Shown: positions 34,605 to 47,066, counted from the stretch's first letter. The stretch is 64,000 nt of DNA from Spongilla lacustris (GCA_949361645.1 OX442418.1:9179376-9243375), one strand, 5' to 3'. The notes: generated from the letters alone by a model not told the origin. Numbers and translations: made by a program.

Positions 34605-36275
34605 TCAATAGGTTCCAAAACCACGGTGGTTACTGAAGGCAAAAACCATCTGTTCGCGGAACAGTTGCAGCTGTCCACTATACTTCGTAGGTAGGGTCAA
34701 CTTCGTTAAAACAGGTGGCAGCACTTGGGCAAGCCGCAGATGCGCTGAACCTCACTGTTGGTGTGGTGTGGAAACCAGAACATCATTCAAAGTATCTTCC
34801 AGCTTCACTTCAACCTTCTTAGCTGGAATCAAATGTGACTAAAAATAAGCATTTATAATCCACATACAGTAGATCCAGGAACATGGAATACATCGATTCC
34901 TACTTCACTCTTTCATTGTCATCTTTCCCCTCTGTCAGAAACTGGACATCAGTTATAAGCTGCACACTGCATCTAAATGAGCACATTATGAGCAGTGTAG
35001 TACCGTGTCACAAATTGCATATAGCTGTAGTTTAGTGGTGCTATTTTATACTGACATTTATATAACTATTTATATTTTTAACCAGTAAGTTTTTTTAACA
35101 AAAAGGTATCAATTGATTGCTATAAGCAATACACCATGCACTTGCTAATCCACAGCATTATAACATACCTGCTATTAAACACTCCTGACCAGATGATGTA
35201 AAGGCCTTTGCAAATACTTTTGGATGCCTCTTTATTGCCTCGAGAATGCCACATCTCGTCAATCCCATCTTAAATTCATCAATCTCGAGCTCGGCTTTGC
35301 ATCTCAGAAAAATGCAGTGCATGGACAATGTTTGCACTATTCTTGGTATGTCATTAATGGTGATGGTGATGGGAGGCTTGATAAAGCCCGCTGTAAAAGT
35401 TTTTCTGCATTATCTGCATAGACTTTCTGAAGGCAGGAATCGTCTTGAGACATAAGCACTTAGTAAATAACCATTATACATGAGTCTTTCACCAAGAGAT
35501 ACATGCCTTTAAATTTTATTTAACATGCATCCACGTTTAGGCAAATAATGTACACTTACGTATAAGCATTTCATACCCTGGTACTTTTATTTTGTATCGT
35601 CACCTACATGTAGATGCATACATATATAGGTGCAAATCATGGGATGGATGTGGTCGATCCCAGTATCATGTCACTGATCTCACAATATTCATGTCCTTTC
35701 TGTGTCTCACATCAGTTTTAAAAATTATGGACACACCACAAGGCCCATTCTACCTCAGCAACTCACAGATCTAGACATGTGCTTGTCAGCAAATCATTTA
35801 ACTGGACCACAGCACAAACCACAATGTTGAATGCAAATAATAACCTACTGGACTATATGGATTGGTTGTTATTACCTTTTCAAGAAACGTTTTCTGATTG
35901 TTAGGAACCTCTTCAATTGGGACGTCTATTTCTTGCATTGGCTGCCCAGCGAGGTGCTTGTATACAGATGGTAAGAAAAACCCTAACCGTATACTGCTTT
36001 GCACAATAGCTGCACCAGTGATTATTCCTAAAACAACTTGTTCTCCTAAAGAAATTGAAATACTGCATGCATTACATGGTACTCAAGTGCATGTGAATAC
36101 AGAATTATTAACATCACAAGACTTAGTAATACAATGTGCCAGCCTTAAATCCAATCATGTCATGTGGAAAAACCTTCGTCCTTTCATTTCTTTCCAGTAT
36201 CATGTTCAGTTCTTTACGGAACAAAGTGAAGAACTCCTTGAGTGGTCCCCCTGCATCTTCTCCAGTAAATTCAAC
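34605..36275 (-). pseudogene. HECT-domain E3 ubiquitin ligase, C-terminal exons, frame-damaged
   Basis: HECT ligases accept ubiquitin on a C-lobe cysteine and pass it to substrates. Minus-strand exons: about 36,275-36,146 (VEFTGEDAGGPLKEFF, the conserved HECT N-lobe opening); 36,045-35,876 (LGIITGAAIVQSSIRLGFFLP); 35,390-35,169 (segment EIDEFKMGLTRCGILEAI); and 34,838-34,605. The last encodes AATCFNEV, in which TCFN matches the catalytic-cysteine motif, and in a second frame KLTLPTKYSGQLQLF running to a C-terminal GFGTY and stop. The frame break within ten codons of the catalytic cysteine would abolish the C-lobe unless it is an assembly error. The 5' part of the gene was not found. HECT genes of this general type are, to my knowledge, expanded in sponges and cnidarians. 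Confidence 0.65.
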
Positions 36276-36289
36276 CTTTAAAAAACTGT

Positions 36290-37760
36290 ACAATTACATT
36301 GAGAATGTTCAGATAGATATATATATATAATTTTAATATTATATTATATATAAAGACAAAGAAGAGTCAGTGTTAATCAAAGCTTGATAACTCTGTTGGC
36401 AGCCCTGCACTATCATCTGTCCCTATTCCACTGTTCCACCTAGTGCAAGGCTCATGGCTTTTTTAAGTAAAACTGAAGTTTGCTTCTCTGCCGAACATTC
36501 TATGAGTGGAGTAGCGCCACTGTATTTCCTTTAATTCTGTTCTGCTATGGAGACAAATGCTACTGATGTGGGAGAGCCATCCCTGGTGTTAGCCTCCTGG
36601 CTCACTACTGGCTCTATTTAGCACATTATTTGAACACTATTGAGGCCAGATCCCCCAGTGCATCGCTTACTTCATTGTGGTGCTGAGTGACTAGGCCTCT
36701 GTTTTGCAGTCCAAGGCGTGCTCAAGATTAAATACTGCACCACATTCATCATAGGTTGTGGGCATGTTAAGTATAGGTCTCTAATATCTCATAAACAGTG
36801 CATCACGGAATTATTTTGCAGACAAAAACCGATATGATGTGAAAGCAGTAGCAATGCCATTAGCCAAGCAGAGGTTTTACAATTATCAAGTGCATAGAAT
36901 TGCTTCTTGTCTAGTCTGGATAAGGCTCTTACGCATGCATGATATTGCCTCAACGTTTCTTGTTGTGGTCCATTCCCCTTTCCTCTCATTGCATCAACAA
37001 TTAAGCTCAGCCCTATTCTTGATATTAGACATGCACAGTGCAATCATAAAATACGAGCTAATAATAACAAACACCACAGCAAAATGATGCAAGCAACAAT
37101 TAATTACAAGTGCATAATTAAATGTACATGAGAATGGAAAGTGTACAGGCACTGACAGATGTTGCACAGGGTGACTGAAACTTTTGCTGTCACTAATTGT
37201 GGTGGCATGCGGCTGATATCCCTATATATCAATAGATGCAAAAGTCAACATGTGAGATAGAATAGGCCAGGGTGTTGCAGCAGGCTATCACACTTCCGTG
37301 GAAATATTGTGCTGACATTTTCAACCAAAGAGATGAGTCGTTTAATTATTTAATCTTTGATAAGATGTAAAATGTAATATTACTAATGATGTTTGAATAC
37401 TGACATGAATGTGGTGGCCCTTGTCTGATACACATCAGTTCAGTTTTTCATTTATTCTCTGGTCAATTTCATTGCAAAAAATGGGGGTGGGGGTGGGGGT
37501 TATACATGTATATGCATGTACTCAGTGTCTATTGGTGAAGCGTTTATTTTTATTTTTTATTATTTTTTATTATTACGAATTTTACTTGAATGGCAGATGA
37601 GAATCAAAGGTTATAAATTTTAATCATCAATGAACAGCTGATCGTATAAATGTTGATGCTGAGGCACCTTCCAAGGAGAGATGAACTACTCACATTTTGC
37701 CATTACTGTGTCACCAAGAGTTGGGCGTTACTCATGTGTCACTTCTATCATGGTAGAGCA
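36290..37760. other. Stretch 5' of the HECT exons
   Basis: AT-rich, with a TA-rich run near 36,318-36,350 and a (GTGGGG)-like run near 37,483-37,500. Upstream HECT exons may lie here, but no block with a recognisable motif was found. Confidence 0.35.
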
Positions 37761-37774
37761 CATGATGGGGATGT

Positions 37775-38030
37775 TTCATGGCTAGTGGCTATGTTTGATG
37801 GCTAGTGGCTATGTTTGATGGCTAGTGGCTATGTTTGATGGCTAGTGGCTATGTTTGATGGCTATTGGCTATGTTTGATGGCTAGTGGCTATGTTTGATG
37901 GCTAGTGGCTATGTTTGATGGCTAGTGGCTATGTTTGATGTCTAGTGGCTATGTTTGATGTCTAGTGGCTATGTTTGATGGCTAGTGGCTATGTTTCATA
38001 GCTAGTGGCTATGTTTGATGGCTAGTGGTG
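37775..38030. repeat. 20-bp minisatellite GGCTAGTGGCTATGTTTGAT
   Basis: About thirteen tandem copies of a 20-base unit, almost uniform, with isolated variants (GGCTATTGG, GTCTAGTGG, GTTTCATAG). Such homogeneity implies recent expansion or ongoing homogenisation. Confidence 0.95.
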
Positions 38031-38039
38031 ATGGAATGG

Positions 38040-39350
38040 TTAACTGTATAAATGCTGATATTGTCCCTTGGGCAAGGTGGATGCATGCAGGCTTTGGTTT
38101 CCTAGTGAACAGGGTGCCGAATCTATCCATTTCCAATTTAACACCCTTTAGAGAACTGTCCGGAATCCAAAGATAAACTCAATTTTTTTTTTTGCTCAAT
38201 TAGCTTCTTCTTGTACACCTATTTGATGAAGTTATATGTGATTAGGGATAATAGCCTCTCTGGTTTCAATACATGTGCTTTAATGAATTTATTATACACA
38301 TATTTGCTTCTTTAAAAGTCACGAAAGAACAGTACAAATGATGAAGAAATTTGCTCATTGTCAAGTGGAAACGAGGTTGAAACACAATCATGACAAAACA
38401 CAGCTCCTTCTAATAATGAAGTAAATGTTCCATTGCCAAGTGGAGATAGGAATCACTTAATCAAATTTTATCCGTTTTCACCAGTTTAGAGGATATGTAT
38501 AAAGTAATCTATTTGTTTTTATTTATATCCAGGTAGCAAGAAGAATAAAGGTGCATGTTCTACATGTATCAAAGCAATTGATCTCACCAAGAATTTGTTG
38601 CATCATAGTTGAAAACAAGACTTATAACATGTATCTACAGCAACCATTTTCAGCATTCAGATGTACAGAAAGGGATATAAAAGAAAGGAAATTTTATTTT
38701 AATCCTTACTTATTTCAATCTATTTGTTTTTTTAGATGAGTTGCTACAGTTCTTGTTTCTAAAGCACCAATTGTACATATGGTTACAATTTACATGGGAA
38801 CTGAGAAATGGCCATCAAAATGGTCACCATTCCTCACAATTCCTGAAGAAACGTTCTGTTAGAAATTGAAAGAAGTTCAAGCTTGTATGAAGTAAACCAA
38901 TGCATTTTCAACAAATTGTTGCCATAATAAACAGATGTTAGGCACCTTAACATAATTACATTGTAATGGCTGTGTGCATTGAAGCGAATAAACTACTCAT
39001 ATAGTCATGATTGATCTTGTGGAGCAAAACAACATGTGAAATAACAACATATTCCAAAGCACTAACATGCATGTGTAGTGGAACTTGTGCAGAAATTCTT
39101 TTCTATTGTGAGTAAAACTCTCTGTATGTGAGTATATTGCCAGTTCTCACTGTATCTGTTGCCATGACCTGGAGTGACAATATTGTGCAGCATACATTTG
39201 GCATAGTCGGCAACTAGTACATGTATCTGAAACCCAGGTAATGTGGTGACTGGTGAGATGAAATGGACTAAATGGGTTTAGAATTAATATTGAATGAATG
39301 AATTTTGAGGTGGCTGCTAAGGTGAGCAGTTAGAACAATGCCACTAAATT
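38040..39350. other. AT-rich noncoding stretch
   Basis: No exon, array or terminal repeat was recognised. Confidence 0.4.
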
Positions 39351-39389
39351 GATATGGCTGCCAGTTCATCTAACTGGGAAGGCGCACGT

Positions 39390-39600
39390 CGCTAGGAGAC
39401 GTTTAGCATTGTGAAGGGGATCCATGATACTGTGAAGGCCCTGCTGTATGCAGCAGAGGTCCGTGCTAGGCGGAGACATAGTGGCAAGCAGTGGAGCGAC
39501 TTTGTAGACCAACTGCTGCCCGTGGACAAGGCATTTTCAAGGCTCAAGGAAGATGTCTAGGAACTTCTAACTCTTGACATTTATTTTTAATGACTCTAAA
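39390..39600 (+). pseudogene. Possible gypsy gag remnant
   Basis: Reads SIHDTVKALLYAAEVRARRR then a DFVDQLLPVDKAFSRLKED segment followed by a stop and ELLTL. The pattern of a basic stretch followed by a VDKAF-xx-L-xxD helix resembles gypsy gag proteins. Its position 2.2 kb upstream of an RNase H/integrase ruin on the same strand supports this, but similarity is short. Confidence 0.35.
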
Positions 39601-39845
39601 ACTGCTTTTGGCCAGTTATGGTGCATGGAAGAAGCAGTTACATTGACGCTGGAAATGGAACCATATGCTACACCACAGGGAAAGAAAAAAGTCTTGTTGG
39701 TGGAAGAAAGGTTGGAGCATGACCTGTAAATGATTAGTCCCAAACAGGGCTTCATTCCAATCCTTGAATAATAATCAAGATTGAGAAAGCTAGTGATGGT
39801 AAGGGATAGGAGAAATGTCAGGAAAAGTTTTCATCTTGTGGTTCA

Positions 39846-39975
39846 GGGTTGAACAGAGAGAGCGTAAAAGCACTTTCAGTGCAGCCAAGTTGGTGACTAT
39901 GCATGAGGATGCGCCTCTAAACCCAAAAAGCAACAGGAAATCCTAAGCACCACGGGCCTGGTGCATGATGGTGCC
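39846..39975 (+). repeat. Diverged local duplicate (copy 1)
   Basis: Matches 40,598-40,730: both run from a GAACAGAGAGAGC phrase through ACTATGCA...GGAT.CGCCTC.AAACC to GGGCCTGGTGC. Probably part of the decayed gypsy element. Confidence 0.7.
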
Positions 39976-40597
39976 TATCACCTTTTTTTGCCATTTCAAT
40001 AACACAAATACACACATGAGTATCCACATGATTCTCATAAACAGATCTGCCCACCAGGGCTCCACATTATATTGGGTGTCTTCACGAAGATTTTTACTTT
40101 ACTGGAAGCTGTTTGCTACAACCTAGATCACGAGCCTGCATTCCATATGGCTGATGTTGACTCATCCATATATCCTACGTACAGCTAGGAGCTGTCCACT
40201 GCATTGTTGGAAACCACATTATTAAGAGTAGAGTACACACATGGATTGAATGCAAATGAATAATCCAGTAACATTTTCAGTTCCTCAACGATCAGAAAAG
40301 TAACAGCTAAAATGGTACAGTTCAATGTTCAATTATACAGGCTGTTCATGATTTCATGGCCTTCTTACTTGGCACATTTGCGGATCATGCCACACAATGG
40401 GCAAATGCTACCCATGCTACTTGGAGAATAGTGTGCTAAGTCAATTCATTTTAAATTTGATTGACTAGGCCTATTTGCACCCATAAAACCTTTATGGGCC
40501 TAGTCAATTAAATTGAAAAAGTGCAGCAACTGCAATGCATTGTCAAAGACCATTTATTAAGTATAGAGTCACAAACGTTGTACCACCTTGTGGCTAA

Positions 40598-40730
40598 GCG
40601 ATGAACAGAGAGAGCACAAAGCACCCATATGCTAAAGTGTGGCAAGTCAGCCACTATGCACAGGGATACGCCTCCAAACCATAAATGCTATAGGAAAACA
40701 CATTGGGCCTGGTGCCTGAGGGTGCAGAAA
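40598..40730 (+). repeat. Diverged local duplicate (copy 2)
   Basis: Partner of 39,846-39,975, about 750 bp downstream in the same orientation. No conserved reading frame. Confidence 0.7.
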
Positions 40731-40734
40731 ACAA

Positions 40735-41755
40735 GGTCAAATCTGATGTGGGCAATTTTCTTAATCTGGTTATTAACACAGCCCTATATTTTGTTATAGA
40801 TAATGTACAAGGCGCGCACTTCTCTCCACCTAATGGTTCGCGGCCATACGTTCTTGGAAGTGATACATTAACATTGTTAGGAGGTTAGCAAGTATACACC
40901 CTTCAGGTAGCCGGTTAGTCAGGGTTGAAGGGTGTGCATGGTCTGACAGTGGACATGCATGGTTGACCTTGGATCTGTTTGGTACCAGGCGTGCACACAC
41001 CTGATGAGGACCATGTCCAGGAAGGCCTAGGAGAGATCTGTCCCACCTTCATAGAACAACGCTAATAAACCATAAAGACAGTCCTAGTCTTCACAATGGG
41101 TAGGTTTCAATTTACACCACCATGTGCATCCTCACACACAACTCTCCGATGCACTGGAAAGCTTCAAGTCTGTCACAAAGACAATGGCAGAAGCATCATG
41201 AGGATTCAGTGGCATTATGCAGCTTGCACCCGAGAGCATACATGTATGCTGTTAACCCATTAGTAAAGTTATCACTACGTGCAATTGCCTTGTCCATGAA
41301 ACTTGATATAGACTATCTCTGTGGCAGTCTATGCTGCACTAACTGCTCCTTTTCATTCATATTGTACTCCTGTAGTGTGAATCATGTCCTTAGTCAATCT
41401 CAAATTACAAGCTTTTGCCCTAGCTCGAAAACAGATGCATGAAGAGATGGAGAATGGAGCCTCCAAACATAAGGTCTTGTTCCACCTCAATATGATCCAG
41501 CAAAGCTTCTGAATTTTTCTTTTTGATACTAAAAAACTACTTAGATTTAATAGCTACTTGAATATTCGCTAACAGATATTATAATGAGTTTGGAATTGAA
41601 AAGGGAAGAATTTCCGTGCATTCTCAGCAGCCAGTGCAGCATGACCACTGACCTCACGAAGGCAAAGGACCTCTCCCTGCCCTAGCAGACTTCATGGCAC
41701 ATTGCTGTAAACAGCATCACTATTGTTTTTTATGACAGGCTGACAGCATTCGCCT
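40735..41755. other. Stretch between gag-like and RNase H remnants
   Basis: By position this should hold the protease and reverse transcriptase of the gypsy element, but I could not recognise the RT core motifs. Either they are deleted or too decayed. Confidence 0.35.
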
Positions 41756-41764
41756 CATGAACAC

Positions 41765-43080
41765 ACAAATTGACAAGGAGGCCCTCACTTTAGTGTAGGG
41801 GGATAAAAAGGTTCCGTCAATACCTTTATGGACTTTGGTTTATTCCAATCACAGATCACCAAACCTTTGGCAAGCATAAGTGAGATATCCAATATTCCTT
41901 TCTGGGTTTTCTTACAATATTCATTACAGACCAACTTCAAAGCACTCCAATGCGAATGCATAATCAAGGCTACATTAGGAGGTTAAGAGAGCCCACCAGG
42001 ATGATGAAACCAGTCTATTTCTAACCCATAAAATTCCAGAAACATTACCCATGACAGAAAATGTTTTAAGGGAGTGGTAAAATAGGGAGCCAGCTGGGTC
42101 TTGCCAAGGTTCTGGACTTTACTGTAAATCGGTGGCCTGCAAAGATAGACAAAGAAGAAATCAAAACCTATTTTGACAGGAGATTTGAACTAACATTTGC
42201 GGTGGCCTGGTGTAGACCAAGACATTGAGAGTTCCATTAGCACCTGTGCTGCATGGATGTCAGAGTATGCGAAGCTGACCCTGGGCAGTAAATCCCTATC
42301 TGGCCAAAGGGCCATGGATGAGGCTCCACATAGATTCACAGGCCCCTTAGATGGGAAAATGTTCATGGTGTTTATAGATGCCTTATCAAAGTGGCCATAA
42401 TGGAGAAGACAACTGCAGAAGATACTATAGAGAAGCTTAGAGGTATGTTGGAAATCCTTGCCCAACATGTAATCAGAGAATGGATGTCACTTCACATCAG
42501 AAAGGTTCATCAGAGCTAGTAATATCAAACGTACTACAACAAGCCCTTACCACCCTGCTACAAATGGCTTGGTAGATCGATTTGTACAAACTTTGAAACA
42601 AGCTCTGCGAGTCTCAGGGAAGACACTTACACTTACACAATTTTTTGATCAGTTACCGAAATGCACAACACTCCATTACCGAATTATCACCAGCCCAGTT
42701 AGTAATACTAGGAAGAGACTGTCGAAGCAGACTGCAACTCCTGGTACCATATCTGAGAGATACAGCACTTTAGAACCAGACACACCAGATATGGACCAGA
42801 CCTGCAGCCACAGAGAGAGAGTTTGAGATTGGAGATCAGATGATAGTTCGTAACTATAGACCATCCAGTATGACTACCCAAACCTACACATGCGCACCCA
42901 CATTCTCCCTTCAAGTACGTCCAGACCAATTGAGTCTCCGACCCCCAGTATATCTCAATGTCAAATACCCAACCAACCCAGGGAACAGCTAGAAAATTAC
43001 CGTCAGGGGGTTACTCCCCACTCCCAGCAACACCTGTTTTGTTCCTCAGATTACTGAGGAAGTACGAGACCCAACCATTC
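41765..43080 (+). pseudogene. Ty3/gypsy pol ruin: RNase H and integrase (copy 1)
   Basis: Starts with IDKEAL, then in shifted frames RQYLYG, ITDHQTF and YNIHYRPTSKHSNANA, the end of a gypsy RNase H. Next come an ETLPMTENVLREW linker and the integrase: WWPGVDQDIE (zinc-binding end, cysteines partly lost), HRFTGPLDGKMFMVFIDALS (first catalytic aspartate), and TTTSPYHPATNGLVDRFVQT. In the last of these the catalytic glutamate position is aspartate. A C-terminal Pro/Thr-rich tail follows. Many indels and stops show an old, dead copy. Confidence 0.8.
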
Positions 43081-43159
43081 AGGAGCAAGGTAATGGATGA
43101 GCTTCATGGAAGACACAAAGTCATGCCGGGGAATTATGAAAACAAAGGACTTAGCGTGC

Positions 43160-44230
43160 TAGAAGTCATTTGTGGTGGCCTGGTGTATACCAAGACATAA
43201 CCACTAGTACCTGTGCTGGATGTCAGGGTTTGAAGCAATATGCAAATTAAGCTGACCCTGATGCATCCCTCCAGGAAAATTCTTGGCCAAAGTGCCATGG
43301 AGATGGTTCCACACAGATTTCGCAGGCCTCTTTAATGGATGTTCATGGTGGTAATAATGCCTTCTCGAAGTTGCTAGAAGTGGCCATAATGGAGAGGACA
43401 CCTGCAGAAGATACTATAGAGAAGCTTAGAGATATGTTTGCTGGATGGGGTATCCTTACCGATTAACATGTAATCAGACATTGGACATCCCTTCACATCA
43501 GAGATGTTTGAAAGGTTCACCAGAGCTAATAATATCAAACATATGACGACAAGCCCTTACCACCGTGTTACAAATGGCTTGGTAGAATGATTTTCACAAA
43601 CTTTGAAACAAGCTTTGCAGGTCTCATGGAAGGACACTCAAAAATTAAACAACTTCTTGATCACTTACTTAAATGCTAAGACACTCCACTACAGAAAGAT
43701 CGCCGGCCCAGTTACTACTACAAAGAGACCTTCGAAGCAGACACACGGACCAAATCTGAAGCCATGGAGAGTTTGGGATGATCAGGTATATGGTTCGTGA
43801 CTATACAACATCCAGTACGAGCAAGTGGAGGCTGGTGACCATAAAAGCCAAGATAGGTCCCAAAACCTACTATGTGGATGTGGGGGAAGGTGGCATATGG
43901 AAGAGGCATGCATGCAGACCAAATATGGAGAGAGATGCCCTGAAGCCAAGACAAGACAGGAAGGAGGAGATGAGCAAGTTCCAGAAAACTGGGAGGCATC
44001 ATGAGAGTGCTCACCTGATGATATCCACTCAGTAACAGGCACCCAAACCTACACCCCCCATTCTCCCAACAAGTACACCTGAGTCTCCAACCATGAGTAT
44101 CTCACTATCGAATCCCCAACCAACCGAGGGAACAGATAGAAAATTTCCATCAGAGGTAACACACCCCCCCCCCCCCTCCCAAGCAACACCTGTTTTCTTC
44201 CCTCAAATCACGGAGGAAGTACAAAACCAA
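43160..44230 (+). pseudogene. Tandem second copy of the gypsy integrase
   Basis: Repeats the layout of 42,195-43,080 in the same orientation: TGTGGTGGCCTGGTGTATAC, then a CAGCQG zinc-end, then the TTTSPYH block (about 43,545) and its FTQTLKQALQ-like continuation. It keeps the integrase C-terminal domain better than copy 1: YMVRDYTTSSTSKWRLVTI then TYYVDVGEGGIWKRHA (43,793-43,925). It ends in the same Pro-rich tail followed by ITEEVQN. The copies have diverged and each has its own indels, so the duplication is old or came from two nearby insertions. Confidence 0.75.
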
Positions 44231-44235
44231 GGCCA

Positions 44236-44290
44236 AGGGCGGATCCAGCGAGGGGGTCCTGGGGGTCCGGACCCAGAACCACAATGAATA
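44236..44290 (+). repeat. hAT-like terminus remnant
   Basis: AAGGGCGGATCCAGCGAGGGGG followed by GGTCCTGGGGGTCCGGACCC: the same CGGATCCAG-plus-G pattern as the other hAT-like ends in the window. Confidence 0.4.
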
Positions 44291-44299
44291 TCATTATTA

Positions 44300-45650
44300 C
44301 TATCAGTACCTCAGTTGTGTGTGTATTGGCGGAGCATGCATGTTATTAAATTTAACTTGTTCCCAAAAAAATGTATGGCGTCCCCCACCGCCGTCCCACG
44401 TGTTGTGCTCGATTGTTTGAGCGTGTTGCGGCAGTTCACAGGGAAAAACGCGTCAAATCAAGCTTTGAATTTATAAAGGATTATAAAATCCTCTGTAAAA
44501 TCACTGTGTGATTGAACATTTAAAGTGATTTGGGTGTCAATCACGCAATGTTTCACGCATTTTTTTACTGTGGTTTCTCACTCATTGTGCTGTGTCCAAC
44601 AATGTGCTTACTGCCAACAATGACTAGCATTAACTAGTAAACGTGCTTTTCTAATCAAATGGCCACTTTTCAAACAGCAGGCTTTAATTTATGCAGATGT
44701 TGTACATTCTGCAGGATATACAGGGAACAAAATAGACTAGCGTCACGCTGGCGGAATGATACTGTTCATTGCTTGAAGTATATACATGTAGCCCTATAGA
44801 AACTCGCAAATAGAATTTAAAATACAACAAAGAATTTAACTTCAAATATCATGCATGCCACGTTTCTTTGAGACATCCAGTGCACAGATATTGTATACAA
44901 CATCTCACTACAGATAAATAAGTGGCATGGAGATGTGAGATATTCGAGATGCCAATCTATTGATGTGATTAAGGTGTGTATCACGTGATATAGATCTTGT
45001 AAATGCATGTTTTTGGTTCTTTTTAAGATCATTCAGTGAAATCCAGTAAATCTACATATAATAGTTCCCACCCGCAGTATAAAGACCAGTTTGTAGCTTT
45101 CTATATGAGGAATAACAACCCCCAAACGTGCCTACTAGGCTTATCATACAGATTTACACAAGTAACATTGCTGTTCTTTAGAATAAACGAGACAGCGATC
45201 AGTACCTACGCTACCCACCTATGCGTCCAGGTACTACATGTAATGCATGCACGTGCACCAGGTACATGTATATCAGCTTTACCGGTTGGTTTTATTTAAA
45301 TCCACCCAACCTTTCTCTTCTATGGGCCTTTATAGCATGTACACAATGAAAATGATTTGCTAGCTATATAGTTCTCATGCAGGAGAGATCTTAGTACCAG
45401 CACCAACCTCGATCCAATGATATGAATATTGACATCATTCCTTCCGATCCTCTCACTTCGCACAAACGTACCTCCTCTTTGACTCATCTCGATCCATTGA
45501 ACAATTATCTTTATTATAATTGGCTGTCTGAACTGTGGATAGTAGGCCTACTTTTAAAGTCCACAGGGGATTATTAACATTTTCACACTTATTATTGTGA
45601 GGCACACAGCCTAGCCAACGGCTAGAGGTCAGCGACGAGCAATACAAAAA
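44300..45650. other. Noncoding stretch
   Basis: No exons recognised. Several ACATGTA palindromes lie near 44,784 and 45,235-45,270. Confidence 0.4.
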
Positions 45651-45654
45651 GTGA

Positions 45655-45716
45655 TACTAATGTCAAGCTACAAAAATCAACTAAGGCTTAGTTGATTTTG
45701 TAGCTTGACATTAGTA
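45655..45716. repeat. 62-bp fold-back hairpin
   Basis: TACTAATGTCAAGCTACAAA and onward pairs with its own complement with one extra A in the left arm and almost no loop. It could be the collapsed inverted ends of a miniature element or a small-RNA hairpin. Confidence 0.85.
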
Positions 45717-45894
45717 GGTTATAAAAGGCTTACATGTACTGTAGTAATGTGAATGTGTTATCTAGATATCTATGCGTGTATATATAATACTAAATTAAAT
45801 TTAAATATTATTAAAATTATGGAGTCTACTGATATATATAAATACATGATAAAAATAAGTAAAGGTTGTTATCTTGAGATAGTCTGCACACACA

Positions 45895-46420
45895 TCTTGG
45901 TGCAACAAAAGCACTTCTCTTCCTCCTCTGGTGGGGTGACCAGCTTTGGCTCCCCACCAGAACCACCAGGTGCTGCCCTTCAGGAGCAGTGTTCCTCCAC
46001 CTCAGACACACTATGGCCAATCCAAATGAGGGCAGAATTTTGTGGCATACAACACTATGAAACTGCATGAAACATGTTCAATCCACAAAAGTACCATCAT
46101 ATCTCATGATCACTTCCAAGTGTTTTATTTATTATTATTTTTGTGCTGTACATAACTGCATGCTTAATCTCCACGTCATAGCATATCATGATAGACATGC
46201 ATACGAATCCACTATTAACATTACACCTGCCATCTCATTCTCAACATTACATTCAGGAATCTGATAGCTGCCGCCCCATGAAAAGCACCCTGAATACATC
46301 AAATTATAGCAATGACATCAGCATTATTGTCGTATTCAGCGTGTTGCATACAGAATTAATGGACTGTGTCTGCTGCTCTATTCATATAAAACTTGGCCTG
46401 CGAGGTATTAGCCTCGTCCC
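45895..46420. repeat. Duplicated segment Y (copy 1)
   Basis: Matches about 48,655-49,180 and 60,365-60,885 (landmarks CAGGAGCAGTGTTCCTCCACC, TCATATCATGATAGACATG, GATAGCTGCCGCCCCATGA). Internal deletions are not multiples of three between copies, so the shared open frame on the minus strand is not a conserved protein. This copy is not followed by a TRAF-like gene. Confidence 0.75.
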
Positions 46421-46722
46421 CAGGCCCTGTTTTATTAAAGTTACGGGGTGATTAATAAAGCAGGGCCTGAGGACAAGGCTAGCGAGGTATGCAATGATCT
46501 GATGCAATACTAAGGGGCAGGGTTGCCGCAGGCCAGGTCGGACCCTAGCCTGACAGGCCGGGATCCGCCCACAAGGCATGGGTATGGCGTTTCATTGTTA
46601 AAGGGGAATCTTCGATTTCGTTGTAAAAACAGTACAAATTGAGCTTTTCGTTGCGGGCCAAGGCAGCTTTGACCGCACTAATTGTAACAGCTGCTCTTTG
46701 TCTTGTCGTTGTAGCTAGATGC

Positions 46723-46791
46723 CTAGTTGGGCGTGGCCCGACTATACTGTAGTTGGGAGTACATGGCTGTAATCGGGCCACACCCAACTAG
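46723..46791. mobile_element. 69-bp miniature inverted-repeat element
   Basis: CTAGTTGGGCGTGGCCCGA at the left pairs with TCGGGCCACACCCAACTAG at the right, 19-bp arms with one mismatch around a 31-bp middle. The arm resembles the dispersed motif at 9,273 and 13,068, so those may be ends of larger relatives. CTAG at both outer ends may be the target duplication. Confidence 0.65.
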
Positions 46792-46835
46792 TACATTAAC
46801 AGTTGAGCATATTAGGCGTCCGCTAGATGGGGCAA

Positions 46836-46883
46836 GGGGGGGGGGGGGGGAGGGGGGCATTTGCCCCCCCCCCCCCCCCCCCC
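46836..46883. repeat. Poly-G / poly-C fold-back
   Basis: A 15-G run, GCATTTGC, then a 20-C run: a G:C hairpin. It resembles the internal part of the hAT-like G-rich remnants. Confidence 0.7.
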
Positions 46884-47042
46884 TGCGTACCCCAACTAAT
46901 TATTCATAGCATTTTACCACCCGTGGTCCCCAGTCCATTGTGTATCGATCGTTGAGTGGGTATGCCGAATGCCGTTCAATAACGATGGCTTGCAAGACTA
47001 CAGGTAAGTCTCGCGATTCTCTCTGGCTTAAAAACTGCGCAA

Positions 47043-47066
47043 GGGGGGGGGGGGGGGGGGGGGGGG
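47043..47066. repeat. Poly-G tract (24 G)
   Basis: Uninterrupted run of 24 G within otherwise unremarkable DNA (46,890-47,600), in which I see no gene. Confidence 0.9.
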
